Assembly: GCA_030524055.1 (NCBI GenBank)
Contig: JAUNHH010000002.1
Coordinates: 187,186-251,185, forward strand
Source: Actinomycetaceae bacterium
Lineage (GTDB): Bacteria; Actinomycetota; Actinomycetes; Actinomycetales; Actinomycetaceae
Reading direction: 5' to 3'
DNA: 64,000 nucleotides
Of the stretch, positions 45,046 through 55,215 are shown piece by piece. The notes below the pieces were generated by a model that did not search any database, was not told the origin of the DNA, and saw only the letters and a program-made list of their open reading frames with translations. A program made the position numbers and the translations under genes. How positions within the stretch are numbered: the stretch's first letter is position 1; each line of letters opens with the position of its first letter.

Positions 45046-46160
45046 AGGCGTCCCTTTCGTAGCAGGTAAATAAGGAAGGTCGTGCCGCCAACCACTTCAA
45101 TAATGACGCCAACAGCACCCTCGGCATAAAAGACGTAGCGCAATGTGAAATAGGCGGAGCCAAGAACAGCGGCGCCAATAGCCCACGATAGGGGGAAGAG
45201 ATGTCGGTGGGAATATGTGGCGCCCATCTGATAGGTCAGCATTGCGACCAGGAAACCAAGGAAAGACAATGGGCCAACAAGCGATGTGCTGACAGCAATT
45301 AAAAGGGCAACAAGAAGAAGAACTGTGCCCGCCTGACGCTTGTAATTCACCCCAAGATTAATTGCTGTATCACGGCCCAGTGCCATGACATCAAGGGTCG
45401 GGGAAAAGAAGAAAAGCGTGATTCCCGCAGCTAAAGCAAGAGGAACGGCCGCGCTCAGATAGGAAACATCGGCATTAGCCATTGAACCAATGAGCCGTGC
45501 TGTCAGCACATCAAATTCGCTGGGGGTCAACAGACGTTGCATATAGGTAGAAAGAGCCCCAAGGCCAGCTCCAAGAACCACGCCAATAAGAAGGGTGTTA
45601 TGGATATGGCGGCCACGTGAACCCACAAGCCAACCAAAGAGCAGCCAGGAGAAGGCCAGCATAAGTGCCACATTAAAAAGGTATTGCCAGATACCTGTCA
45701 GTGCAGTCGCCCCGGCAACACCAAGAAAAAAGATAGCGCTGGTATTGATGAGACGGTAGAGGGCTTCAAAGCCCATAATCGAGGGCGTAATAATCCGGTT
45801 ATTTGCCACCGTTTGGAAAGCGATTGTGGCAATGCCCTGGCACCATGAAACAATAATGATTGCGGCGACAGCTTTCCAACGTAGTTGGGCAATACGCCAG
45901 AATCCATCTGAGCCAAAAGGCATAGGATTAGCCCAGGACACAATGCCCAGAATAGATACTGTAGCAATTGCAATGGCTGCGAAAAGAACAAACCAATAGC
46001 GGCGATGGTCCCTGGCCTGTGGGAAAAAGATCGACGGCCCATTGGATTTCTTTAACGAGGCCGGGGCAGCACCTGAATCCGATGATCTTTCACTGCTTGC
46101 GGCAGTGAGAGCGTCGGCATGTGAAACCTGCTCAGTAAAAGACGAAGATGTTTTAGACAT
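45042..46160 (-). CDS. iron-siderophore ABC transporter, permease 2
   Basis: About 372 aa with some ten membrane segments of the FecCD family (WCQGIATIAFQTVANNRIITPS, LLIGVVLGAGLGALSTYMQR, ALGRDTAINLGVNYKR, GPLSFLGFLVAMLTYQMGAT). The N-terminal ~60 residues are a polar extension not usual for FecD. ATG 46160 overlaps the stop of permease 1, which implies translational coupling. Confidence 0.9.
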   Translation of the reverse strand: MSKTSSSFTEQVSHADALTAASSERSSDSGAAPASLKKSNGPSIFFPQARDHRRYWFVLFAAIAIATVSILGIVSWANPMPFGSDGFWRIAQLRWKAVAAIIIVSWCQGIATIAFQTVANNRIITPSIMGFEALYRLINTSAIFFLGVAGATALTGIWQYLFNVALMLAFSWLLFGWLVGSRGRHIHNTLLIGVVLGAGLGALSTYMQRLLTPSEFDVLTARLIGSMANADVSYLSAAVPLALAAGITLFFFSPTLDVMALGRDTAINLGVNYKRQAGTVLLLVALLIAVSTSLVGPLSFLGFLVAMLTYQMGATYSHRHLFPLSWAIGAAVLGSAYFTLRYVFYAEGAVGVIIEVVGGTTFLIYLLRKGRL

Positions 46161-47154
46161 GGCGGTGGTCCCGTAGTAAAAGGACGAGGAAAACGCCCGC
46201 ACCAACAATAGAGAGAATAGTTCCAACGGGGACTTCGAAAGGCATAATGACCACGCGGGAGAAAATATCGCAGATCGTGACTAATGCAGCGCCGCTTAAG
46301 CAAACCCATGGGAGGGACGACCGTGTATCGTCTCCACGCCACATTGACACGAGATTGGGAATAATCAGGCCTATAAAAGGCAGATTTCCTATGACAACGG
46401 TGACAATACCGGTGGCAATAGCAACTAGGCCAGTAGAGATAAAGACAATCTGTTCATGGTTGAGGCCTAGGGAGGTGGCGACGTCTTTCCCAAGACCCGC
46501 AATGGTAATCCGGTCAGCAGCAATAAATACCCCAATGACGACAAAAAGAATGGCCCACATTGGCTCATATTGGCCTTCAACGACGGAGGCAAAAGAGCCC
46601 ATAAACCAAATGCCTACGGATTGGAGAAGGTTTGAGGATAGGGCAAGAAGGGAAGAGACAGCGCCAACGACAGCCCCCAGCATAATGCCAACAATCGGCA
46701 CAATTACAGGAGAGCGGAGTTCCAAACGGCGGAGAATAAGAAAAAAGATGAGGGTGCCAGCAAAAGCACTAATAATGGCAGCCACCATTTTCACCATGAG
46801 CGGAGCTGTTGGTACGAACATGAGGACCAATAGCAGGCCCAAACCAGCCCATTCTGTGGTGCCTGTTGTTGTTGGTTCGACAAAACGGTTCCGGGTAATT
46901 TGCTGCATCACGAGGCCACACATGGCCATTGCTGCACCAGAGAGAAGAAGGGACGCGGTACGTGGAATGCGGGTAATGAAGAATATTCGCATTCCATCCG
47001 GTTGGCCAAGAATGTCGTATACCCCAACACATAATGACAGTGCAGCGAGAGCAAGCACAGCACATGCGCCGAGAAGGAGCGGAATCCGTTCTTTAGGGCG
47101 TGTGAGGGGAGGGGGTTGTGTGGGTGCAGAAATATCGGAAACGGATGTCATCAT
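46153..47154 (-). CDS. iron-siderophore ABC transporter, permease 1
   Basis: The 333-aa FecCD-family permease shows RIPRTASLLLSGAAMAMCGL, MQQITRNRFVEPTTTGTTEW (the conserved NPLAxPxxLG-type loop), GLGKDVATSLGLNHEQ and GNLPFIGLIIPNLVSMWRGD. The start at the ATGATG pair 47154/47151 follows AAGAGA. It lies between the binding protein and permease 2 in the operon. Confidence 0.91.
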   Translation of the reverse strand: MMTSVSDISAPTQPPPLTRPKERIPLLLGACAVLALAALSLCVGVYDILGQPDGMRIFFITRIPRTASLLLSGAAMAMCGLVMQQITRNRFVEPTTTGTTEWAGLGLLLVLMFVPTAPLMVKMVAAIISAFAGTLIFFLILRRLELRSPVIVPIVGIMLGAVVGAVSSLLALSSNLLQSVGIWFMGSFASVVEGQYEPMWAILFVVIGVFIAADRITIAGLGKDVATSLGLNHEQIVFISTGLVAIATGIVTVVIGNLPFIGLIIPNLVSMWRGDDTRSSLPWVCLSGAALVTICDIFSRVVIMPFEVPVGTILSIVGAGVFLVLLLRDHRHV

Positions 47155-47233
47155 TGAGGTCTCTTGGAAGTGATGGACATGCGTTGGGGGCGCCCAAGGC
47201 GCCCCCAACGGGAATGCACTAGAGGTTAACGCC

Positions 47234-48343
47234 TCACTTTGCCTTTTCCATAGCATCGGCCACGGAGTTGAAGTACTCAGTGTAGGTCTGGATGGACTCA
47301 TTGGTGTAGGTGTCCGCAGGCATGACGACAATCTGTCCCTTCTTGACGGCAGGAACATTTGCCAGTGGTGCGGAATTCTTCAGAACATCCAGGGCGGGCG
47401 TTACCGCTTGACCATCCTCAGGCTTGACCGCAGCGTCACGGTCCATGACAAGAATCCACTCAGGGTTTGTCGCCGCAATAGCTTCAACAGAGATTTCGTC
47501 ACCCTGGTGGTCGGTGCTGCCATCTTGAGCCAACGAGGGCTGCAAGCCGAGAACGTCATAGACGGGGCCAAGGGTACGGCCAGTCTTTGGAGCGGCGTAG
47601 TTGATTTCTCCACCGGAGACAATCAAAGTCATTACCTTCTGCTCAGGCTTGTAGGCAGCCTTGACGCGAGCAATTGAGGCATCAAAGTCAGAGATGAGTT
47701 TCTTGGCTTCCGCCTTGCGGCCAAAGATGTCACCAAGGGCGGTGGTCTGGCGACGCAATTCAGCATCCAAAGGCTGATCATCGCGGACATCAAGATCAAC
47801 GATCTTTGCTTCAGGGACTAGGGCCTTAATGGTGTCGTAGTGTTGGGTGAAACGCTGACCATTGAGTACCACTTGTGGATTTAGGGGTACTAGAGCATCC
47901 AACTTGGGCTCGCGGTGGCTACCTAGATCAACCACAGATTCGTCAGTCTTGAACTTCGACGTTGCTGGGAGAATCGGCTTCGGTGCGGCAGCAACTTTGA
48001 CATCCCAGGCTTCGAGGGTCTCAAAGAGGCGATTATCGGTGACCACGACGGACTTTGGTTTGGTCGGAATAGTCTGTGAACCGCGGTTATCTTCAATGGT
48101 CACTTCGGCAGGGACTGGCTCGGCAGCTGCAGCGGAGGCGGCAGAATCGCCAGAAGCAGCGGAATCGCCAGAAGCAGATGCATTAGCGCTTTGTGATTCG
48201 CCGCTTTGGGAGGCGGCGGACTGAGGGCCCGACTGGGCGCCTGACGCTGCCCCAGTGGAGGCTCCGCCTTGAGAACAGGCAGCCAATACGAGGGCGAAAG
48301 TCGCTGCCAATGCGGCAGAGGCACGCGAGAAGGAGCGGGTCAT
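47234..48343 (-). CDS. iron-siderophore binding lipoprotein
   Basis: The 369-aa periplasmic-type binding protein has a lipoprotein signal (LVLAAC, Cys ~22), a Ser/Ala/Gly-rich linker of ~60 residues and a FepB/FhuD-like domain: ITIEDNRGSQTIP-type start, KSVVVTDNRLFETLEAWDVK, KLDALVPLNPQVVLNGQRF and NPEWILVMDRDAAV. It captures ferric siderophore for the permeases. AGGAGAG precedes the ATG. A DtxR/IdeR-like box upstream implies iron repression. Confidence 0.9.
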   Translation of the reverse strand: MTRSFSRASAALAATFALVLAACSQGGASTGAASGAQSGPQSAASQSGESQSANASASGDSAASGDSAASAAAAEPVPAEVTIEDNRGSQTIPTKPKSVVVTDNRLFETLEAWDVKVAAAPKPILPATSKFKTDESVVDLGSHREPKLDALVPLNPQVVLNGQRFTQHYDTIKALVPEAKIVDLDVRDDQPLDAELRRQTTALGDIFGRKAEAKKLISDFDASIARVKAAYKPEQKVMTLIVSGGEINYAAPKTGRTLGPVYDVLGLQPSLAQDGSTDHQGDEISVEAIAATNPEWILVMDRDAAVKPEDGQAVTPALDVLKNSAPLANVPAVKKGQIVVMPADTYTNESIQTYTEYFNSVADAMEKAK

Positions 48344-48381
48344 GGTCTCTCCTGAGGTCGATATGGGCACCTGAAGGCTAG

Positions 48382-48402
48382 TCAGGTAAGGCTGAGCTTA
48401 TT
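48382..48402 (-). promoter_or_regulatory. DtxR/IdeR-type iron box
   Basis: AGGTAAGGCTGAGCTTA (48384-48400) is a degenerate palindrome of the DtxR consensus (AGGTTAGGCTAACCT). It lies about 40 bp before the binding-protein gene, where Fe-bound regulator would repress it. Confidence 0.75.
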
Positions 48403-48507
48403 GAACCTAGTCTGTATTCCGCTAGGGGAATGTTGCGAAATGTGCTCAACGCCGCCCAGGAGTAAACTTGGGCCTTAAGTCCTGATGTTGCCTATGTTCC
48501 GGCCTCG

Positions 48508-49089
48508 TTAGTTGTCTGCAGGGTTCTCATCGCGCAGACGTGGCACGCTGCCTTTTTCAGGATGGACTCCCTTTTTATCCGCATAAAACGCGCGAATGCA
48601 CTCCATATCGGCCGCAATATCACCTGTCAGCCGAATAGAGTGCCCCCACCCAAAAGTGTGCGTTGTTGAATCAACAAAACCCAATTGCACGGGCAAATCT
48701 GCACCACGAGCAATCCGATAAAAGCCGGATTTCCAATATGGGCGGGACGAGCGTGTTCCTTTAGGTGTGAGGACAATAGTAAAAGTGTCGCTCTCCTTTG
48801 CCCGCGCAATAATCGAATCAACAAGGCCATTGCCCTGAGTGCGATCTACTCCAATTCCACCCACCCAGCGGATAAAAGGTCCGAGAAGCGGTGCACGAAC
48901 TAATGAATCCTTAACCAGAAAGTGGAATGGGCGTCCAAGAGACCAAAAGCAGAGTGCCATAAAGACGCCATCCCAATTTGATGTATGTGGCGCGCCAATC
49001 ACCATGACTTTGTCGGGCAGGGGTTCGTGGACGAAATCCCAGCGTGACAAGCGAATATAGGTTCTCGCAATGAGGCGACGCATAAACAT
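48508..49089 (-). CDS. 1-acyl-sn-glycerol-3-phosphate acyltransferase-like protein
   Basis: The 193-aa protein has the acyltransferase HX4D motif as APHTSNWDG near residue 45 and the acceptor-binding block as TPKGTRS in place of the common PEGTRS. Such enzymes transfer acyl groups to lysophosphatidate or related lipids at the membrane. ATG 49089, after GGGAG, fits better than the upstream ATG 49125. A GGCC-type copy of the dispersed word touches the stop codon. Confidence 0.8.
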   Translation of the reverse strand: MFMRRLIARTYIRLSRWDFVHEPLPDKVMVIGAPHTSNWDGVFMALCFWSLGRPFHFLVKDSLVRAPLLGPFIRWVGGIGVDRTQGNGLVDSIIARAKESDTFTIVLTPKGTRSSRPYWKSGFYRIARGADLPVQLGFVDSTTHTFGWGHSIRLTGDIAADMECIRAFYADKKGVHPEKGSVPRLRDENPADN

Positions 49090-49127
49090 GGGTCTCCCTA
49101 GATGGGCGGTGGGGTAGCGCCTCAATA

Positions 49128-50099
49128 TTACAGATCGGTCAAGAGCTCATCTAAAATTGTCCATAGGGAATCGGGGGCGTCCATAGGTACAGCATCTTCG
49201 GCGAAGTACCACCAAAACCAGCCGCCCACGAATCGGCGTCCCACAAGCTGAGTGAGTTCGGCATTCATTGACATATATCGGCGTGCAATATCTGCTTTGT
49301 ATTGAGGCGTTGGATTACGTTCCATGCCATCCTCAACTCCCTGCGCACCGAACTCGCCAATAGCTAATTGCGCCCGGGGCGCCTGCTCGCCAATGGCAAT
49401 AAAAGTTCTCGCGAGATCGCGAGCGTTTGGGCGCTGAATAGGGGAGCAGGCTGTTTCATAAACGGATAGCATAAGAAGATCGAGATGTTTCATCACCTCA
49501 TCGGGTAAAGTCTGCGAATAGGAAATGGTTTCTTCCCATTCTTTGGAATAGCAGTCAGCTGAGTGCCAATAATTCAGCGTAATTGCGCTCCGCTCACCAG
49601 CAGCTTCGACGACTTTGCTCGCTGCGCTGACTTTCTCATTAATGGCCTGAGGATTGTCTCCAACCCACTGCCCATTAAGTTCATTTCCTATTTCCCACAC
49701 ATCTACTTGACTTGCGTATACATCAATAAATGCGGTGGTGCGCTGACGAATATCCTCAGCGCTGAGCTGCGCCATCTGAGTCGAATCCACCACCGTCATC
49801 ATGAGTTGGGCATGAGGATCCAAGCCGTCCACAAGAGGTCGGATGTCGCTGGGTTTTTCAGAGGAATCCACGACAATGCGCACGGTGGGCGGGGAGGATA
49901 AATTCTCGACTGCCTCAATAATCTCGTCGAGATTGTCGTGGGAAGCAATGGTGATCCCTCGGAGCACCTCCGATGGCCATGGGTCATCAGGTGCACATGC
50001 GCTCACAGGGGCAAGGGTCAGTGCCGCGCTTAGGGCAATGGCGAGTTTTTTCCATTGACGAGGGCGGGGCGTGGGCGATTCATTAAAGGTGTATGCCAT
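49128..50099 (-). CDS. lipoprotein with a GH-A clan glycosidase-like barrel
   Basis: The 323-aa protein has a basic start, a hydrophobic segment and LAPVSACAPDD, so it is probably a lipoprotein (Cys ~35). The mature part looks like a TIM barrel: a DVWEIGNELNGQWVG strand-end carries the Asn-Glu pair typical of the acid/base residue in clan GH-A, and AQLAIGEFGAQG carries the second glutamate (nucleophile position). GWFWWYFAEDA near the end fits the aromatic +1 region. I cannot assign a GH family or substrate. A beta-mannanase, glucanase or galactanase-type activity is a guess. Confidence 0.6.
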   Translation of the reverse strand: MAYTFNESPTPRPRQWKKLAIALSAALTLAPVSACAPDDPWPSEVLRGITIASHDNLDEIIEAVENLSSPPTVRIVVDSSEKPSDIRPLVDGLDPHAQLMMTVVDSTQMAQLSAEDIRQRTTAFIDVYASQVDVWEIGNELNGQWVGDNPQAINEKVSAASKVVEAAGERSAITLNYWHSADCYSKEWEETISYSQTLPDEVMKHLDLLMLSVYETACSPIQRPNARDLARTFIAIGEQAPRAQLAIGEFGAQGVEDGMERNPTPQYKADIARRYMSMNAELTQLVGRRFVGGWFWWYFAEDAVPMDAPDSLWTILDELLTDL

Positions 50100-50190
50100 T
50101 GCTCTCCCACCCTTCCAGTTAACATGAAGTGATAGAGATAATCATGCCAAGTGAGTGGGGGCAGAACAATATGCCTAAGCAACTCGCCTT

Positions 50191-51036
50191 TTAGCTGAGC
50201 GAATCCGTATGAAGCGATAAATGCAGACGATGGCGTCCACCAGGAGCTAAATGAACAGCCTGTTCACGCACATTTCCAGACTCGACACAAATAAAATCTG
50301 TCCATTCGCTGGGGCCGATATCAGTAAAACGAGTAACTCCTTCAGCCCACGGATTCCACACAATTGTGCTCATTGCGCCAACGGTTTCCAAAGAAATCTC
50401 GCGTAGCCAGCGGGGATCTTCCACAATGAGGGCTTCACGCGTGTGATAGATCCGGTCAGTTGGTCCCACTAATGTGAGCGGGCCATATTGCTTATGGGTG
50501 GTTCCTGTTAATAAATCCGTATATCTGCTGCCTTCGAGGCCTTTAATAGAGACATCTTTAACGTCGCCTACTGCCAAATAGGTATGTAGTGCGCATTCCA
50601 TAGAAATCACATGATCATCGTCATTAATGAGTGTGAGTTTCAGATCAAGGTCCTCGCCCAAGTCAATTTCTAACTGAGCAGAAAAAGCGTGAGGGAAAAC
50701 CCCGCCGTGGTCATCCCTTTGGTGGCGCATTCCTAAAACCGTCCGCGAACAAATCCCATCATCTTCGAGGACATCCCACAGAGTATTGCGCGCAAAACCA
50801 TGCCCCTGGGTGGCGTGTGGCGCCAGGGAAGCCGTAGACAATTCAGGGGAAGAAAACCAAGGCAGACACAAGGGAATGCCAGCATGTTGAGGATGTGTAT
50901 CTGGCGATGCTTTCGAGGAGGTCCATAACACTGGGTGTTCTCCATTGGGAACCCAAGACAAAACGTGGGCACCAAGAGGCGAGACACTTGCCTGGGCCTG
51001 GTCAGCCCGAATAGTGCGGAGAGGGAAAGCAGACAT
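50191..51036 (-). CDS. D-hexose-6-phosphate mutarotase-like aldose 1-epimerase
   Basis: The 281-aa protein resembles YeaD: GAHVLSWVPNGEHPVLWTS at the start, HAGIPLCLPWFS, HGFARNTLWDVLEDD with the conserved His-Gly-Phe-Ala-Arg, and EAGVTRF-type FVWNPWAEGVTRFTDI (read as IVWNPWAEGVTRFTDIG) with DFICVESGNV. It interconverts anomers of hexose 6-phosphates. The ATG is 6 bases after TAGTGT on the minus strand, a leaderless arrangement. Confidence 0.85.
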   Translation of the reverse strand: MSAFPLRTIRADQAQASVSPLGAHVLSWVPNGEHPVLWTSSKASPDTHPQHAGIPLCLPWFSSPELSTASLAPHATQGHGFARNTLWDVLEDDGICSRTVLGMRHQRDDHGGVFPHAFSAQLEIDLGEDLDLKLTLINDDDHVISMECALHTYLAVGDVKDVSIKGLEGSRYTDLLTGTTHKQYGPLTLVGPTDRIYHTREALIVEDPRWLREISLETVGAMSTIVWNPWAEGVTRFTDIGPSEWTDFICVESGNVREQAVHLAPGGRHRLHLSLHTDSLS

Positions 51037-51257
51037 GTCTCTACACTACGGCTGAATTCACCTCGTTTCGGGTACAACTTGTGTTGTTCGGCTGCTCGCC
51101 GCAGCCACATCGTGGCGCACTTCGCAGAATCAACGTAATGAGGGTGGGAGTACACCAGATAGTCTTGGTGAAATGCTGACCTTCCCTATGGGAAGGTTCG
51201 CGTCGCCCTCGTCCCGTATTGACGGGCAATTCGACATCCGACACCGAAGGATTCCCT

Positions 51258-53177
51258 ATGTCTGTGCGCCAAGACCTGCGCAATGTCGCCATCGTCGCCC
51301 ACGTTGACCATGGCAAAACGACACTTGTGGACGCCATGCTGTGGCAATCCGGTGCTTTCTCGCAGCGTGACTCGAAAGAAAAGACGGGGGAACGCGTCAT
51401 GGATTCGGGCGATTTAGAGCGAGAAAAAGGCATTACGATCCTCGCTAAAAACACCGCTGTCCACTACCGCGGCCCTGCTGCACAAAAGGCTGGCCTTGCC
51501 GATGGGGTCACCATTAATGTGATTGATACCCCAGGTCACGCTGACTTTGGTGGGGAAGTAGAACGCGGCCTATCCATGGTTGATGGCGTCGTCCTGCTGG
51601 TGGACGCTTCCGAAGGGCCACTACCCCAAACCCGTTTCGTTCTTCGCAAGGCTTTGCAAGCGCAACTTCCTGTCGTCGTTGTGGTCAATAAAGTGGATCG
51701 CCCAGACTCACGTATTGAGGAAGTTGTCTCCGAAACTACGGACCTTCTTCTTTCCCTCGCTGAAGACCTCCTCAATGAAGGCGTTGATGCGGATGTGGAT
51801 TCTCTTCTTGATGTCCCCGTTATTTATGCCTCCGCAAAAGCAGGGGTGTCATCACTGACTAATCCGGGTGATGGCAATCTTCCTACCGAAGATTTAGAAC
51901 CCCTCTTTTCGACGATTCTGGAGCGTATTCCAGGGCCGACGTATGATGAAAATGCGCCATTACAAGCCCATGTCACCAACCTTGATGCCTCACCGTTCCT
52001 GGGGCGCCTTGCCTTATTGCGTATTCACAATGGCACCTTAACGAAAGGGGCCACTGTCGGTTTAGCACGCCACGACGGCACAACTCGCAGCGTACGTATT
52101 ACCGAATTACTGCGCACTGAAGGATTGGAACGCCATTCCTCAGAAGAAGCTGGCCCGGGCGATATTGTGGCCGTTGCAGGAATCGAAGACATTACCATTG
52201 GTGAATCCCTCATTGATTTAGAAGACCCCCGTCCTCTTCCACTTATTACCGTTGATGACCCTGCCATTTCCATGACCATTGGTATTAACACCTCCCCAAT
52301 GGCAGGACGGGTTAAAGGCGCTAAAGTCACCGCCCGCCAAGTCAAAGACCGCCTCGATAAAGAACTCGTTGGTAATGTCTCCCTGCGAGTTCTGCCTACC
52401 GAACGTCCTGACGCCTGGGAAGTGCAAGGGCGTGGAGAATTGGCGCTCGCTATTCTCGTCGAACAAATGCGCCGCGAAGGCTTTGAAATGACTGTGGGTA
52501 AACCCCAAGTTGTCACCAAAGACATCGACGGTGTGCTGTCTGAACCCATGGAAAGAATGACCATAGATATTCCCGAAGAACACTTAGGGGCGGTCACCCA
52601 ATTGATGGCCGCGCGTAAGGGCCGGATGGAAACAATGGCCAATCATGGGTCCGGGTGGATTCGCCTGGAATTCATTGTTCCCGCGCGTGGACTTATCGGA
52701 TTCCGTACCCGTTTCCTCACCGAAACTCGCGGTACAGGAATTGCATCGTCGATTGCCGAAGGCTATGCCCCCTGGCAAGGACCCATTGAACAGCGCCTGA
52801 CCGGCTCTCTCGTCGCAGACCGGGCAGGCCAAGCCACGCCGTACGCCATGATTAATCTGCAAGAACGCGGCTCATTTATTGTCGAACCTGGAAGTGAAGT
52901 GTATGAAGGCCAGGTTGTTGGTGAAAACGCCCGTGGCGAAGATATGGATGTCAATATTTGCCGCGAAAAGAAACAGACAAATACGCGTTCGGCAACCGCT
53001 GACGTCTACGAATCCCTCACTCCATCACGCCGACTGACTCTCGAAGAGTCCTTAGAGTATGCGGCCAATGATGAATGTGTGGAAGTCACCCCAGAGGCGG
53101 TACGTGTGCGTAAAGTCGTCTTGGATACCCAAGAGCGCTTTAAGATTGCTGCCCGCGAGCGCCGGGCTCAAAAGTAG
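51258..53177 (+). CDS. typA: translational GTPase TypA/BipA
   Basis: The 639-aa ribosome-binding GTPase has G1 AHVDHGKT (residues 15-22), the effector ERGITI-type [13 protein letters not shown]3 [15 protein letters not shown]4 NKVDRPD, domain II, and the BipA C-terminal part with [32 protein letters not shown] and the ending [15 protein letters not shown]. It affects ribosome assembly and stress adaptation. ATG 51258 follows GAAGGA. The end overlaps the convergent gene by 38 bases. Confidence 0.96.
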   Translation: MSVRQDLRNVAIVAHVDHGKTTLVDAMLWQSGAFSQRDSKEKTGERVMDSGDLEREKGITILAKNTAVHYRGPAAQKAGLADGVTINVIDTPGHADFGGEVERGLSMVDGVVLLVDASEGPLPQTRFVLRKALQAQLPVVVVVNKVDRPDSRIEEVVSETTDLLLSLAEDLLNEGVDADVDSLLDVPVIYASAKAGVSSLTNPGDGNLPTEDLEPLFSTILERIPGPTYDENAPLQAHVTNLDASPFLGRLALLRIHNGTLTKGATVGLARHDGTTRSVRITELLRTEGLERHSSEEAGPGDIVAVAGIEDITIGESLIDLEDPRPLPLITVDDPAISMTIGINTSPMAGRVKGAKVTARQVKDRLDKELVGNVSLRVLPTERPDAWEVQGRGELALAILVEQMRREGFEMTVGKPQVVTKDIDGVLSEPMERMTIDIPEEHLGAVTQLMAARKGRMETMANHGSGWIRLEFIVPARGLIGFRTRFLTETRGTGIASSIAEGYAPWQGPIEQRLTGSLVADRAGQATPYAMINLQERGSFIVEPGSEVYEGQVVGENARGEDMDVNICREKKQTNTRSATADVYESLTPSRRLTLEESLEYAANDECVEVTPEAVRVRKVVLDTQERFKIAARERRAQK

Positions 53178-53439
53178 TTTCTGGAGCGCTATTTCGTTGA
53201 GCGCTTGGTGGCTGTTCAACGATTCGTCCCGTCACCAGCGTGGACGCGTGGATAAAGACGCGTCCACGCCGGGTGTCGATAGTGACATGATCGAGCGCGG
53301 TTTCCACTAGTGTCCCCACTGCTTCATTCAGTCCCTCCTCGCTTCGATATAAAACGGTGACAGTGATTCCCGGTGTCCACGCACACCATGGGGGAGGGGG
53401 AGGAAGGTCACGCGATGTGGGGCGAGCAGGAGCGTTCAT
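53140..53439 (-). CDS. small hypothetical protein, SH3-like
   Basis: The 99-aa protein contains a short beta-barrel-like region ([40 protein letters not shown]) that resembles the N-terminal SH3-like domain found with actinobacterial acetyltransferases of the Rv0428c type. No catalytic domain is present. It is convergent with typA and directly divergent from the ferredoxin gene. A perfect 12-bp inverted repeat (53238-53249 with 53258-53269) lies within the frame. Confidence 0.5.
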   Translation of the reverse strand: MNAPARPTSRDLPPPPPWCAWTPGITVTVLYRSEEGLNEAVGTLVETALDHVTIDTRRGRVFIHASTLVTGRIVEQPPSAQRNSAPETTFEPGARGQQS

Positions 53440-53520
53440 GTGGGAGATAATAGGTCGCTGGTTCCGCATGTGGAGCCGCCGCCACCAGGTGTCCACGCTA
53501 ATGTCCGTCAAGGAGGAGTC

Positions 53521-53862
53521 ATGACCTACGTCATTGCCCAGCCCTGTGTTGATGTCAAAGACAGGGCATGCGTTGACGAGTGTCCCGTTGACTGCATTTA
53601 CGAGGGCGCACGTTCGCTCTACATTCACCCTGATGAATGTGTGGACTGTGGCGCATGTGAGCCAGTGTGCCCAACTGAAGCGATTTTCTACGAGGATGAT
53701 CTGCCCGGCGAATGGTCAGATTACTATCGTGCCAATGTGGACTTCTTTAAGGATCTGGGGTCTCCTGGCGGTGCACAGCGCACTGGCCCCCAGGATTTCG
53801 ATGACGAGATGATTGCCGCTTTGCCGCCGCAAAATCAGGAGTATCTCGCAGAGCATTCCTGA
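53521..53862 (+). CDS. fdxA: 7Fe ferredoxin
   Basis: The 113-aa ferredoxin has [20 protein letters not shown] (3Fe-4S and second cluster cysteines) and [16 protein letters not shown], then an acidic C-terminal tail usual in actinobacteria. It carries electrons between cytoplasmic redox enzymes. AAGGAGG sets the ATG at 53521. The next gene is dapC, the standard actinobacterial order. Confidence 0.95.
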   Translation: MTYVIAQPCVDVKDRACVDECPVDCIYEGARSLYIHPDECVDCGACEPVCPTEAIFYEDDLPGEWSDYYRANVDFFKDLGSPGGAQRTGPQDFDDEMIAALPPQNQEYLAEHS

Positions 53863-53907
53863 GATAATGGGCTGACCCCGCCCTCGTTCCCATGGAAGGA
53901 CACTGTG

Positions 53908-55086
53908 ATGGCGCTACTGCCTCGCTCTAAAGGACTGCCCGACTTCCCGTGGGACCTTCTCACCCCTTTTAAAACCACCGCTCAAGCCCACCCGGATGGT
54001 ATCTGTGACCTGTCAGTGGGTACCCCTGTGGATCCTACCCCTGCGGCCTTGCGAGATGCGCTGAGCGCGGCAACTGATGCTCCGGGCTATCCGGTGGTGG
54101 TGGGCACGCTCCCTTTGCGTCAGGCGATTCGCTCGTGGTGTGTGGATGCGGGCATGACAGACCCAGGCGAGGGCGGGGTAATCCCCACTATTGGCTCCAA
54201 AGAAGCGGTGGCGTGGCTGCCCACTTTCCTTGGGGTAGGGCCACGCGATGTGGTTCTTGTTCCCGATATTGCCTATCCGACTTATGACATTGGGGCCCGC
54301 CTTGCTGGCGCTACACCGATTCCTGTAGATCCGACTGCTCCCGAGACCTGGCCTGAGGCGTCCCTTGTGTGGCTGAATACGCCCGGAAATCCTCATGGGC
54401 ATGTCATGAGCCCCGAGCAGCTTCGTGCCGCAATTGCATGGGCGCGTGCTCGCGGTGCGGTGGTGATTTCTGACGAATGTTATGCAGCGCTTCCGTGGGA
54501 AGAGCCCTGGAAGACTCGCGGAGTTCCCTCACTACTCTCCACTGAGGTCTGTGATGGGGATGTCAGTGGTCTTCTTGTTCTGTATTCCCTGTCCAAACAG
54601 TCAAATGCGGCGGGGTATCGTGGGGCTTTTATGGCGGGGGATCCGCAGCTGGTGAGCACCATTGTTGAGGTGCGTAAACACGCAGGCATGATGGTTCCTG
54701 GCCCTATTCAGGAGGCCATGGTGGTGGCCTTAGGGGACACTGGTCATGTGCGTGAACAATATGACCGTTATGCGCGCAGGCGCCAGCGCCTTCTGGACGC
54801 CCTGTCTGGGACGAATCTGGTTAATGATCCAGCGTCAGTTGCTGGCCTGTATTTATGGGTCCGCAGTGACGAGGACGGACGCGGAGCCGAGGCCACTTTT
54901 GCTCGTGGTGGGGGAGACTCCTGGGAGTTGGTGGGCCTTTTTGCGAAGCTCGGAATTCTGGTGGCTCCCGGAGATTTTTATGGCGAAGCCGCTCAGGGGG
55001 CTGTCCGTATTGCTCTGACAGCCAGTGATGAGCGGATTGAAGCTGCGGCGCGCCGAATAGAAACCGGGTTGTCCACTATTCGTTGA
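53908..55086 (+). CDS. dapC: N-succinyldiaminopimelate aminotransferase
   Basis: The 392-aa fold-type I aminotransferase transfers an amino group to N-succinyl-2-amino-6-ketopimelate in the succinylase branch of lysine/DAP synthesis. It starts with GLPDFPWDLLTPFK and has IGSKEAVAWLPTFLG, WLNTPGNPHGHV and the PLP lysine in SLSKQSNAAGYRGAFMAG. GTG 53905 directly before the ATG is also possible. An exact-but-one copy of the word sits before it (53875) and another (54168) inside it, read as GEGGV. Confidence 0.93.
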   Translation: MALLPRSKGLPDFPWDLLTPFKTTAQAHPDGICDLSVGTPVDPTPAALRDALSAATDAPGYPVVVGTLPLRQAIRSWCVDAGMTDPGEGGVIPTIGSKEAVAWLPTFLGVGPRDVVLVPDIAYPTYDIGARLAGATPIPVDPTAPETWPEASLVWLNTPGNPHGHVMSPEQLRAAIAWARARGAVVISDECYAALPWEEPWKTRGVPSLLSTEVCDGDVSGLLVLYSLSKQSNAAGYRGAFMAGDPQLVSTIVEVRKHAGMMVPGPIQEAMVVALGDTGHVREQYDRYARRRQRLLDALSGTNLVNDPASVAGLYLWVRSDEDGRGAEATFARGGGDSWELVGLFAKLGILVAPGDFYGEAAQGAVRIALTASDERIEAAARRIETGLSTIR

Positions 55087-55215
55087 GGCGGGGCATTTTT
55101 CGAGCCCATCCACTAAACTATAGGACTAGGGTCCCGCTTCTATGGGGGGCCAGATCACCGGCGTCAACGGTGACGCATGCACCTACTTCTACGTTGTACC
55201 CAAGGAGGACCACGG

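Noticed and set aside
47172..47358. N-terminal extension of permease 1 reaching into the binding-protein gene
   Set aside because: It overlaps the real end of the binding-protein gene in another frame; the ATG pair at 47151-47154 gives the normal family length.
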